44,588 nt of DNA, from assembly GCA_964617565.1 (NCBI GenBank), contig CAZTYH010000019.1:1-44588 (forward strand), in the 5' to 3' direction. A model generated the notes under the pieces. The model was not told the DNA's origin and did not search any database. It saw only the letters and a program-made list of their open reading frames with translations. Shown here in pieces: positions 16,201 to 23,627 of this stretch; positions within the stretch are counted from its first letter, which is position 1; each line of letters begins with the position of its first letter. The DNA comes from JAKJGV01 sp964617565. Lineage in GTDB: Bacteria > Verrucomicrobiota > Kiritimatiellia > CAIQIC01 > JAGNIJ01. The position numbers were made by a program, and so were the translations under genes.

Positions 16201-16956
16201 ATGAGAAAACCCATTGTTGCCGGAAACTGGAAGATGAACAAGACGGTCGCCGAAGCGGTCACGCTCGTTGAGGCGATCAAGGAGAAAGCCGCGAATATTC
16301 AAGGAGTGGACATTGTCGTATGTCCGCCTTTCACGGCTCTTCAGGCGGCCAAGGCTGCGCTGGCCGGATCGTCGGTTGATCTCGGCGCTCAGAACGTGCA
16401 CTGGGAGAAGTCGGGCGCGTACACCGGAGAGGTGTCCGTGGAGATGCTTCGCGAAGTCGGCTGCCATTACGTCATTCTCGGCCACAGCGAGCGGCGCCAG
16501 TATTTCAAGGAGACGGATGAGCAGGTGAATCGCAAGGCAAAAGCGGCGCTGGCCGGCGGCCTGTATCCGATTGTGTGCGTGGGCGAACTGCTGGAAGAGC
16601 GCGAATCGGGGCGCATGGAGTCGGTCATCAGTACGCAGGTGCGCGGAAGTCTCGCAGGGTTGAGTGCGAACGATCTTTTGAAGACGGTGGTGGCGTACGA
16701 GCCGGTATGGGCGATTGGAACCGGGCGCACCGCGACGCCGGCGCAGGCGCAGGAAGTGCATGCGCTCATTCGGTCGCTGTTGAAGGAACTGGCGGATGAA
16801 CATGTGGCGCAATCCGTTCGGATTCAGTATGGTGGAAGCGTGAAGCCGTCGAATGCAAAAGAGTTGTTCGGGCAGCCGGACATTGACGGCGGGTTAATCG
16901 GAGGAGCCAGCCTGGAAGCGGGCTCGTTCCTGGACATTGTGCGCGGAGCGCTGTAA
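16201..16956 (+). CDS. tpiA: triosephosphate isomerase
   Basis: 251 aa, standard length. Catalytic residues are at their expected places: K11 in AGNWKMN, H95 in ILGHSERR, E167 in AYEPVWAIGTG; the phosphate loop GGSVKPSNAKEL and the C-terminal GGLIGGASLEAGSF are intact. Interconverts dihydroxyacetone phosphate and glyceraldehyde 3-phosphate. No ribosome-binding site is seen because the repeat array runs up to the start codon; translation may be tuned by it. secG follows after 25 nt. Confidence 0.97.
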   Translation: MRKPIVAGNWKMNKTVAEAVTLVEAIKEKAANIQGVDIVVCPPFTALQAAKAALAGSSVDLGAQNVHWEKSGAYTGEVSVEMLREVGCHYVILGHSERRQYFKETDEQVNRKAKAALAGGLYPIVCVGELLEERESGRMESVISTQVRGSLAGLSANDLLKTVVAYEPVWAIGTGRTATPAQAQEVHALIRSLLKELADEHVAQSVRIQYGGSVKPSNAKELFGQPDIDGGLIGGASLEAGSFLDIVRGAL

Positions 16957-16981
16957 CGCGATCGCGCAGGCGGGTGTTAAA

Positions 16982-17395
16982 ATGGATATACTTAGATACT
17001 TGCTGCTGACGGTTGAAGTGATCTGCAGCGTGGCGTTGATCGTTCTTGTCCTGATCCAGAAATCCAAGAGCGAAGGGCTCGGGCTCGCATTTGGAAGCGG
17101 AATGGGAGAGACTCTTTTCGGGTCACGCGCGGGAAATATTCTGACGAAATTGACGGTGATTTTCGCCGTTGTGTTTCTGGCGAACACGGTGTTGCTTTCG
17201 CAGATGTATTCCGGCCGGCGTGGACGTACCTTGATGGGGCGCGCGATTGGCGCGCAGCGCCCGGCCGCCGCGCCCGTGCAGCAGGCGCCCGGACCGCAGC
17301 CGGGATCTGTACCTGCAGCACCGATGTTGCCCGGATCCGATTTCTACACGGAAGATGCTCCATCCGCCCCCGTGGCGATTCCCGTGGAAGAATAG
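16982..17395 (+). CDS. secG: SecG, preprotein translocase subunit
   Basis: 137 aa from MDILRYLLLTVE; an in-frame ATG at 16937 overlaps tpiA and is unlikely. Two transmembrane segments (about 5-25 and 55-75) flank the SecG motif IQKSKSEGLGLAFGSG and GSRAGNILTKLT. SecG is the small auxiliary subunit of SecYEG in the inner membrane. The C-terminal 50 residues are an Ala/Pro-rich tail beyond the usual end. tpiA-secG adjacency is common in bacteria and supports the call. Confidence 0.93.
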   Translation: MDILRYLLLTVEVICSVALIVLVLIQKSKSEGLGLAFGSGMGETLFGSRAGNILTKLTVIFAVVFLANTVLLSQMYSGRRGRTLMGRAIGAQRPAAAPVQQAPGPQPGSVPAAPMLPGSDFYTEDAPSAPVAIPVEE

Positions 17396-17442
17396 CCTCG
17401 TCAACGTTGCTGAGCTGAAGCGTGGGGGCACGGAAACAGACC

Positions 17443-19317
17443 ATGCCATTCCGAGCCAATCGAGGAATTGCCGCCGGGCTGTCATTTCTTCTTGCCGCGA
17501 TGGTTCCCTTTGTTGCTGTCCTGCCCCAGGGCTGTTCGCGTACCGGATTGGAAGAAACGCACGAAGGCGAGATGGTATATTACGGGAGCACATCCCGAAT
17601 CCGCGGTTTCGATCCGGTGAAAGCGGGTGACGTCGCCTCCGCTTTGGCTTCCAGCAGAATCTATGAGGGCCTGGTCGAATATGCTTATCTCGACCGGCCG
17701 TATCATGTGCAGGCTGCGCTGGCGGAAGCGTTGCCGGATATCTCGGAAGACGGCCTGACTTATACCTTTAAGATAAGGCAGGGCATTTATTTCCAGGACG
17801 ATCCCTGTTTCACAAGGACCGGAGGGAAGGGGCGTGAGCTGGTTGCCGAGGACTTCGTCTATTCCGTCAAGCGTGTGGCCGATATGAAGAATGCCTCGAC
17901 CGGGTTCTGGGCGTTCAACGACCGGCTCGTGGGGCTCGACGAATGGCGCGAGACAACGGCGGGCGATGCGCCAAGCGATTACGATGCGTTTGTGGAAGGG
18001 CTGCACGCGCCGGACCTTTACACGCTCGTGATGAAATTGAAGCGGCCTTATCCGCAACTGTTGTGGATACTCACCATGCATTACGCCTTCGCTGTGCCGC
18101 GCGAAGCGGTGGAGTATTACGGACGGGAATTCGTCAATCATCCGGTCGGTACGGGTCCCTATATACTCAAGAGATACAGGCAGAACTACCGTTACGAGTA
18201 TGTCCGGAATCCGAAATGGGCCGAGACGGGGCGCGTGGATCTTTATCCCGAGCATGGCGCTCCGGACGATCCGCCGGAGTTGCTCGAGGACGCAGGTAAG
18301 CCGATCCCGTTCATTGATCGCATCATTCAATATGTCGTGGATGATTCGACGACGGAGTGGCTGATGTTCCTGACCGGAGCGTTCGAATCTTCGGGCGTAT
18401 CGCGCGACAACTGGGACGTGGTCATCACCAAGGATCGCATGCTCACGCCCGAGCTGTCACGCAAGGGAGTGCGGCTCTTGAGCGCGCCGACGCTCACGAT
18501 TTTCTATATCGGGTTCAACATGGATGATCCTGTTGTGGGGCGGGGGGCGAACCCTGAAGAGGCGGAGCGGACCCGCAAGTTGCGGCAGGCATTGACCTGC
18601 GCCTTTGACTCGGAAAGTTATATCCGTTTCTACAACAATCGCATCACGCGGCCCAAGGGTCCGATACCTCCCGGCATGGCCGGGTATGACGACAAGCCCT
18701 CGCCGTTCCCGTTCGATGTCGAGCGCGCCCGCAAATTGCTCGCCGAGGCTGGATATCCGGAGGGGCGCGATCCGAAAACGGGGCGCCGTCTTCAACTCAT
18801 ACTGGAGATGGGATCGGGCGACAACCCGGAGTTCCGGCAGGCGGCGGAGTTGATTGCGAACTTCATGGAGCGCATCGGCGTGGTGCTGCGGCCCAGCTAC
18901 AACAACTGGCCGACGTTTCTTGAGAAGATGGAGCGCCGCCAGATGCAGCTCTTCTCGCTGGGATGGGTGGCCGATTACCCGGACGCGGAGAATTTTCTTC
19001 AGCTTTTCTATGGACCGAACCATTCGCCCGGCCCGAATCACTGCAATTATCAGAACGCCGAGTTCGATGTGCTTTATGAAAAGGCCCGCGTCATGCAGGA
19101 CACGCCGGAGCGCTCGGAGCTTTATCGGAAGATGGCGGAGATCGTGGTGGAGGATTGTCCGTGGATATTCACATCCAATCCGCTGGCGTACGGGCTGCAT
19201 CATGAATGGATCCGGAATTACAAATATCACGATTTCCCCTATGGCATGGCGAAGTATTACAAGATAGATGTGGAAGCGCGGGATGAGTGGAAAAAGGAGT
19301 ATGGGAAGAAAAGGTGA
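17443..19317 (+). CDS. peptide-type ABC transporter substrate-binding lipoprotein (OppA/DppA family)
   Basis: 624 aa from the ATG at 17443; a GTG at 17422 would add seven residues. Hydrophobic signal sequence at about 8-28 ending LPQGC, with C31 as a possible but atypical lipidation site. The SBP_bac_5 family pattern follows: RIYEGLVEY, DGLTYTFKIRQGIYFQDD, HPVGTGPYILKRY, RQALTCAFDSESYI, and YNNWPTFLEKMERRQMQLFSLGWVADYPDAENF near the C-terminus. It captures oligopeptides or similar ligands in the periplasm for the permeases downstream. A 7-nt repeat array begins in its stop codon. Confidence 0.9.
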   Translation: MPFRANRGIAAGLSFLLAAMVPFVAVLPQGCSRTGLEETHEGEMVYYGSTSRIRGFDPVKAGDVASALASSRIYEGLVEYAYLDRPYHVQAALAEALPDISEDGLTYTFKIRQGIYFQDDPCFTRTGGKGRELVAEDFVYSVKRVADMKNASTGFWAFNDRLVGLDEWRETTAGDAPSDYDAFVEGLHAPDLYTLVMKLKRPYPQLLWILTMHYAFAVPREAVEYYGREFVNHPVGTGPYILKRYRQNYRYEYVRNPKWAETGRVDLYPEHGAPDDPPELLEDAGKPIPFIDRIIQYVVDDSTTEWLMFLTGAFESSGVSRDNWDVVITKDRMLTPELSRKGVRLLSAPTLTIFYIGFNMDDPVVGRGANPEEAERTRKLRQALTCAFDSESYIRFYNNRITRPKGPIPPGMAGYDDKPSPFPFDVERARKLLAEAGYPEGRDPKTGRRLQLILEMGSGDNPEFRQAAELIANFMERIGVVLRPSYNNWPTFLEKMERRQMQLFSLGWVADYPDAENFLQLFYGPNHSPGPNHCNYQNAEFDVLYEKARVMQDTPERSELYRKMAEIVVEDCPWIFTSNPLAYGLHHEWIRNYKYHDFPYGMAKYYKIDVEARDEWKKEYGKKR

Positions 19318-19417
19318 ACATCGAACATTGAACATTCAACTTTGAACATCGAAGGAAGAAAAGAAAGAAACCGGTGTTCAATGTTGGAAGTTCAATGTTG
19401 AATGTTCGATGTTAATG
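19316..19417. repeat. heptamer repeat array (GAACATT / GTTCAAT) between oppA-like and oppB-like genes
   Basis: Left half: 7-nt units GAACATC GAACATT and relatives from 19316 to about 19357, starting inside the oppA stop codon. Right half: six consecutive units of form GTTNNNN at 19376-19417. Halves are inverted: ACATCGAACATT (19318-19329) pairs perfectly with 19401-19412. A purine-rich spacer separates them. It could form a long hairpin that separates expression of the binding protein from the permeases. Confidence 0.85.
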
Positions 19418-19430
19418 ATACGTTGCCTTT

Positions 19431-20774
19431 ATGTTTCGTTACATTGTCAGACGCATTTTGCAGATGATCCCCACAGTGCTGGGGGTCATTCTCATCACCT
19501 TTATCCTCTTCAATGTTGTCGGCGGAAGTCCTGCCTCGATGACGCTGGGCAAGCATGTTTCCCCGCAGGCGCTGGAGGAATTTGACGAGCAGCGCGGGTT
19601 CAACAAGCCGTTGTTTGCGGGGTGGTGGACGAAAACGCGCGCGCTGGCCGACGCCGATTTCCGCGGCGCGATCAATCCCTGGCGCGCGGTGGAGGGCGCG
19701 GAGCACCGCCCCGGCGGCGACGGCGCGCTGGTCCTGTCGCCCGGCACCAACGCGGTCCTTCCGCTTGCGTTTGCCTTGCGGCCGGAAACGAAGTATCGCC
19801 TCATGCTGGAATACCGGCAGCCCGAAGGCGCGACGGCGTCCGTAAGTTTTCCAAACATTGGAAAAAAATCTTTGGAATTTTCCGCCACGGCGGACAAGTC
19901 CAGACATTGGAAGAAAGTTGAGCTGGATTTCCAGACATTGGAAAAAACAACGGCGGCCGATGTGCAGCTTGAGGTCGAAGAAGGCGCTCTTGAGCTTCGC
20001 CGTGTGACGCTTCGCCGGCGCATGAAAAACCCGTTCGACTCGCAACTTCTGTTCTATTTCCGGCAGCTTGCCCGGCTCGACTTCGGCATGTCGAGCAGCT
20101 TGAACCAACCGGTGTCGCGCCTGTTGCGCGACGGCATTGTGCCGTCGTTGATGCTCACCGTGCCGATCTTTTTAGCCGAATTGCTGGTCGCCATCAGCAT
20201 CGCATTGCTGTGCGCATTTTTCAGGGATACGCTCGTTGACCGGCTTTTTGTCGTGACCTCGGTTGCGTTGATGAGCATCAACTACCTCGTCTGGATCGTT
20301 GCGGGGCAGTACTTCATGGGTTTTCGCTGGGGCTGGTTCCCCGTCTGGGGTTTCGCATCGTGGCGATACCTGCTGTTGCCGGTTTTCATCGGAACGATCA
20401 GTGGGCTTGGGGCCAGTGTGCGGTTTTATCGCACGATCATGTTGGACGAGATGTACAAGGATTATGTCCGTACCGCGTTTGCGAAAGGGGTGAGCCGGTA
20501 CGGCGTTTTGTTCCGGCACGTATTGAAGAACGCGATGATCCCGATCGCGACGAACATCGTGATCGCAATCCCATTCCTGTATACGGGAAGCCTGTTGCTG
20601 GAGAGTTTTTTCGGCATTCCGGGACTGGGCTATCTCGGCGTAAATGCGATCAATTCGTCGGACGTGGATGTCGTGCGCGCGATCGTGCTGATCGGCTCCA
20701 TCCTCTTTGTGGTCGCTAATCTCATGACGGACATCTGTTACGCGTGGCTCGATCCGAGGGTGAAGCTGGGATGA
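19431..20774 (+). CDS. peptide-type ABC transporter permease (OppB/DppB family) with an inserted periplasmic domain
   Basis: 447 aa, against about 310-340 for the family. Residues 1-65 are the normal N-terminus with TM1 (MFRYIVRRILQMIPTVLGVI) up to the GFNKPL motif. Residues about 66-200 are an insertion with a beta-strand pattern (LVLSPGT, LAFALRPETKYRLMLEY, KKVELDFQTL, VQLEVEEGALELRRVTL) that resembles a carbohydrate-binding-module-like sandwich; it would lie in the periplasm. Residues 203-447 resume the permease, with the EAA loop YVRTAFAKGVSRYGVLFRHVLKNA. Three TTCCA/TGGAA palindromes lie inside the insertion. The stop overlaps the next start (ATGA). Confidence 0.9.
   Translation: MFRYIVRRILQMIPTVLGVILITFILFNVVGGSPASMTLGKHVSPQALEEFDEQRGFNKPLFAGWWTKTRALADADFRGAINPWRAVEGAEHRPGGDGALVLSPGTNAVLPLAFALRPETKYRLMLEYRQPEGATASVSFPNIGKKSLEFSATADKSRHWKKVELDFQTLEKTTAADVQLEVEEGALELRRVTLRRRMKNPFDSQLLFYFRQLARLDFGMSSSLNQPVSRLLRDGIVPSLMLTVPIFLAELLVAISIALLCAFFRDTLVDRLFVVTSVALMSINYLVWIVAGQYFMGFRWGWFPVWGFASWRYLLLPVFIGTISGLGASVRFYRTIMLDEMYKDYVRTAFAKGVSRYGVLFRHVLKNAMIPIATNIVIAIPFLYTGSLLLESFFGIPGLGYLGVNAINSSDVDVVRAIVLIGSILFVVANLMTDICYAWLDPRVKLG
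19847..19944. repeat. three TTCCA/TGGAA palindromes inside the oppB-like coding sequence
   Basis: Copies at about 19847-19865, 19898-19913 and 19928-19944, all with core TCCA-(AAC or GAC)-ATTGGAA. The TCC of the three copies begins at 19850, 19899 and 19930, which are three different codon phases of the gene. They are read as FPNIGK, SRHWKK and FQTLEK. The repeat is therefore conserved as DNA, not as protein. The same core occurs twice at 102-151. Confidence 0.85.
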
Positions 20775-21775
20775 GAGATCAAAAGTCAGATGTCAGAAGC
20801 CGGGATGCCGGCGCCGGAGCGCATGGTCGCTCGCTCTGGGCGGATGCGTGGGCGCAGCTTCGTCGGCGTCCGCTGGTGATGGCTTGTTTCTGGGTGATCG
20901 TGGCGTACGTGGTGATGGCGTTGTACGGTGAGACGGTTTACCGGTGGGCGCGGTGGAAGGATCTGACGCCGAAGTACCAGGAGCAGAACCTGGACGAGCA
21001 ATATATGCCGCCAGGATTTGTACGCGTAGCGCAGCGATTGGACCAATCGGAAAAAGAAGCCGGATCTCCGCAGCGAAGTCTTGTGCAGGACCTCATATAC
21101 AGGCCACTCGGCACGGATGGGCTGGGGCGGGACGTGTTTCTGCGACTGGTGCAGGGCACGCGGATCGCGTTTTATGTCGGCATCATCACTTCGCTGATCG
21201 CCATTCCGATCGGCGTAGTGCTGGGATTGATGGCCGGATATTTTGGCGGGCGCACAGATGACATCATTGTCTGGCTCTACTCGACGTTTGCCTCGATCCC
21301 GGGCCTGCTGTTCATCCTGGCCATCGCGATGGTGGTGGGGCGTGGTTTGCAGGGCGTGTATTTCGGGATCGGGCTGACTACGTGGGTGGGGTTGTGCCGC
21401 CTGATTCGCGGCGAGGTCATCAAGCACAAGAGCCGGGCGTATGTGCTGGCCGCGCGCGCGCTGGGGCTGGGTCACACGCGCATCATGTTCCGTCACATTC
21501 TTCCGAACGTGTTTCACATCGTCATCGTCACCTTCACGTTGCGTTTCCCTGCGGCGATCGGCACCGAGGTGTTCATGAGTTTCCTCGGTATCGGGGTTGT
21601 GGGCGAGCCTTCCTGGGGCGTGATGATCAGCAACGCGCGGTTGCGCCTCTGGCATGGAGTCTGGTGGGAGATGGCCTTCGTGACGCTCGCGATATTCGGG
21701 ATCGTGCTCGCTTTCAACCTTCTGGGCGACGCCCTGCGCGACGCGCTTGATCCCCGTCTCAGGACGGGGGAATAA
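20771..21775 (+). CDS. peptide-type ABC transporter permease (OppC/DppC family)
   Basis: 334 aa from the ATG at 20771, which overlaps the oppB stop by 4 nt. N-terminal hydrophilic tail of about 25 residues, TM1 around RRRPLVMACFWVIVAYVVMALY, a soluble segment, HPLGTDxxGRDVF-type motif as RPLGTDGLGRDVFLRLVQGTR, and the EAA loop YVLAARALGLGHTRIMFRHILPN. Pairs with the OppB-like protein to form the membrane pore. Codons 2-13 are made of a 7-nt repeat of the AGAAGTC family. No OppD/OppF ATPase genes follow; a MarR operon does. Confidence 0.92.
   Translation: MRDQKSDVRSRDAGAGAHGRSLWADAWAQLRRRPLVMACFWVIVAYVVMALYGETVYRWARWKDLTPKYQEQNLDEQYMPPGFVRVAQRLDQSEKEAGSPQRSLVQDLIYRPLGTDGLGRDVFLRLVQGTRIAFYVGIITSLIAIPIGVVLGLMAGYFGGRTDDIIVWLYSTFASIPGLLFILAIAMVVGRGLQGVYFGIGLTTWVGLCRLIRGEVIKHKSRAYVLAARALGLGHTRIMFRHILPNVFHIVIVTFTLRFPAAIGTEVFMSFLGIGVVGEPSWGVMISNARLRLWHGVWWEMAFVTLAIFGIVLAFNLLGDALRDALDPRLRTGE
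20774..20808. repeat. heptamer repeats (AGAAGTC family) inside the start of oppC-like gene
   Basis: Five consecutive 7-nt units, among them AAAAGTC AGATGTC and AGAAGCC, of the same family as the intergenic array at 31826-31888. They supply codons 2-13 of the OppC-like protein (RDQKSDVRSRDA region), just upstream of normal family sequence. This suggests that the start codon moved into a repeat, or that a repeat spread into the 5' end. Confidence 0.65.
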
Positions 21776-21805
21776 GGGTTGTTCCAAAAAGCCCTATCCT
21801 TTTTT
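21752..21805 (+). terminator. possible terminator after the ABC transporter operon
   Basis: A perfect hairpin CCCCGTC-TCAG-GACGGGG lies in the last codons of oppC (21752-21769). A second weaker stem, AGGG (21775-21778) with CCCT (21792-21795), is followed by TTTTTT at 21800-21805. The second with its T-run is the likelier rho-independent terminator. Confidence 0.4.
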
Positions 21806-21840
21806 ATTCACTTATCGTATATTTCGAACTTCGAATTATT

Positions 21841-22305
21841 ATGAAAACGAAGAAACCCATAACGGCCGTCCAGTTTGCCGACCGCGTGATGCGGGTGATG
21901 CCGAGACTGATCATGGCGATTACGACCACGGAACGGAACTACCTGGCGCGGGGCTTGATTACCCTTCCGCAGGCGCGCGTGTTGCTCATCCTCATGGACC
22001 GCGAATCCTGCAGCATGCAGCAAATCGCGCGGGCCATCGGATTGCGGGCCTCGACGATCACGAACATGGTGGACCGGCTGGTCAGGATGGGGCTGGTTGA
22101 GCGGCGCCGATCGGCGAATGACCGGAGGGTGGTCACGGTCAGCCTGACGGCAAAAGGGCGCCGGGTGCTGGAGCGTATCCGCCGGGAGAAGCACAGGACC
22201 GCCATGGAGATGTATGAGCATCTGTCGCCGCGCGAGAGAAGGCAGTATCCGGAGATCATGGAGAAACTGGTGGAGCAGATGACGGACCGGAGTCGGACGG
22301 CATGA
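21841..22305 (+). CDS. MarR-family transcriptional regulator
   Basis: 154 aa. Winged helix at about 45-110: LPQARVLLILMDRESCSMQQIARAIGLRASTITNMVDRL, then the wing GLVERRRSANDRRVVTVSLTAKGRRV with the conserved DRR. Helices on both sides give the dimer. MarR proteins usually repress neighbouring efflux genes and release DNA when they bind small aromatic ligands. It overlaps the tolC-like gene by 4 nt (ATGA), so it heads the efflux operon and probably controls it. I see no clear operator palindrome in the 65 nt upstream, only two weak TTCGAA-containing units. Confidence 0.92.
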   Translation: MKTKKPITAVQFADRVMRVMPRLIMAITTTERNYLARGLITLPQARVLLILMDRESCSMQQIARAIGLRASTITNMVDRLVRMGLVERRRSANDRRVVTVSLTAKGRRVLERIRREKHRTAMEMYEHLSPRERRQYPEIMEKLVEQMTDRSRTA

Positions 22306-23627
22306 AGAGAATATTCTTAGCATTGTTGCTGGCGGTGTCGGCGGAGGCTTTCGCGGCGGATGAGCCGGGTTTACTGGAGCTGTCGCTGGAGGATTGTATT
22401 CGGATCGGGCTGGACCGCTCCATCCGCATGGCGAACGCGAGGCGTGACGAACAGATTGCGGGTGCGCGGATCAGGCAGGTGCGCGCGCAGGCGCTCCCGG
22501 AGCTCAAGACGCGGGGCAGTTACACGCGATTGGATGAAGTGGAAAGTTTCGACATGGGGCAGGGCCCCATCGAGATGGGCAAGCTGGATAACTATGCCGT
22601 TTCCGCCGAGGCGAGCCAGTTGCTGTACTCCGGCGGGTCGGTGCGTGCAGCATTGAAAGCGGCGGAACTTTATCGCGATAGCAGCCGGCTCGGGACCCGG
22701 CGTTCGGAGCAGGAGTTGGTGCGTGATGTCGAGATCGGTTTCTACGGCATCCTGCTGGCCGAGGCGAATGTCGAGGTGCAGCGCGCGTCCGTCGAGCAGT
22801 TGAGGGCGTTGGTCGAGCAGGCCGAAGCGAAGTATCGCAACGAGACCGCCTCCGAATTCGAGCTGTTGAGCGTTCGTGTCCGGCTCGCGAACCAGGAGCC
22901 GGTGCTGATTCTCGCGCAACGCAATCTTGAGGTGGCGCGCGAAGCGTTTCGAAACCTTTTGCATCTTGAAGAGCACGATTTCCGGTTGCGCGGCGAGTTA
23001 AGTTACGAGCCGGTTGGGGTCGAGTTTGAACAATGGCGGGCGGAGGGCTTGAAGCGGCGTCCGGAGTTGATTCAGCAGGAGAAATTGATCGGCCTGTGGA
23101 AGCAGGATGTGCGGGTGGAGAAGGGCAAGTACCTGCCCACGATACGGGCGCGGGCGGCGTACAAGGGGGCGAATCCGCCGGCTTTCTTCTCCGGTGAGTC
23201 GGGCTGGGATTGGAGTTGGGACGCGGGATTGACCTTGGAATGGGATATCCTGGATGGCGGGCTGCGTCACGGGCGGTTGCTGGAGAAGAGCCTTGAGCTT
23301 GAAAAAGCGCGCGACAATCTGCTCGACCTGGAGCGCGCGGTCGAACTCCAGATTCGCGCGGCGTACTTGGATCTCAAGCACGCGGCGGAAGCGGTGGGGG
23401 CGACGACTGATAACGTGCAATTGGCTGAGAAAAGCATGGGCATCGCCCGTACGCGCTACGAGGTGGGGCTTGCGACTTATCTTGAATATACCGATGCGAA
23501 CCTCGCACTGAGCGACGCCCGTCTGTTGTGGTTCAGCGCACTGCGTGCGCATCGCGCAGCCCTCGCGGAATTGCGGTGCGCATGCGGTCTGGCCGTGGAT
23601 GAAGTGTTGGGAGAGACATTCAAATGA
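22302..23627 (+). CDS. TolC-family outer membrane efflux protein
   Basis: 441 aa. Signal peptide MKRIFLALLLAVSAEAFA at 1-18, then the two-fold repeated OEP architecture: LSLEDCIRIGLDRSIRMANARRDEQIAGARI in the first half and long helical segments rich in Ala/Glu/Arg in the second, with ARTRYEVGLATYLEYTDANLALSDARLLW, the usual family motif, near residues 385-415. Forms a trimeric channel across the outer membrane and periplasm. Its 4-nt overlaps with marR before and the adaptor gene after place it in a tripartite pump. Confidence 0.93.
   Translation: MKRIFLALLLAVSAEAFAADEPGLLELSLEDCIRIGLDRSIRMANARRDEQIAGARIRQVRAQALPELKTRGSYTRLDEVESFDMGQGPIEMGKLDNYAVSAEASQLLYSGGSVRAALKAAELYRDSSRLGTRRSEQELVRDVEIGFYGILLAEANVEVQRASVEQLRALVEQAEAKYRNETASEFELLSVRVRLANQEPVLILAQRNLEVAREAFRNLLHLEEHDFRLRGELSYEPVGVEFEQWRAEGLKRRPELIQQEKLIGLWKQDVRVEKGKYLPTIRARAAYKGANPPAFFSGESGWDWSWDAGLTLEWDILDGGLRHGRLLEKSLELEKARDNLLDLERAVELQIRAAYLDLKHAAEAVGATTDNVQLAEKSMGIARTRYEVGLATYLEYTDANLALSDARLLWFSALRAHRAALAELRCACGLAVDEVLGETFK

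Noticed and set aside
19316..19417. Possible CRISPR array, because of regular short repeats
   Set aside because: Units are only 7 nt, degenerate and without spacers; no cas genes are nearby.
21821..21840. Two TTCGA-containing 7-nt units just before the marR start, as another heptamer array
   Set aside because: Only two full units; too short to separate from chance or from a MarR operator half-site.
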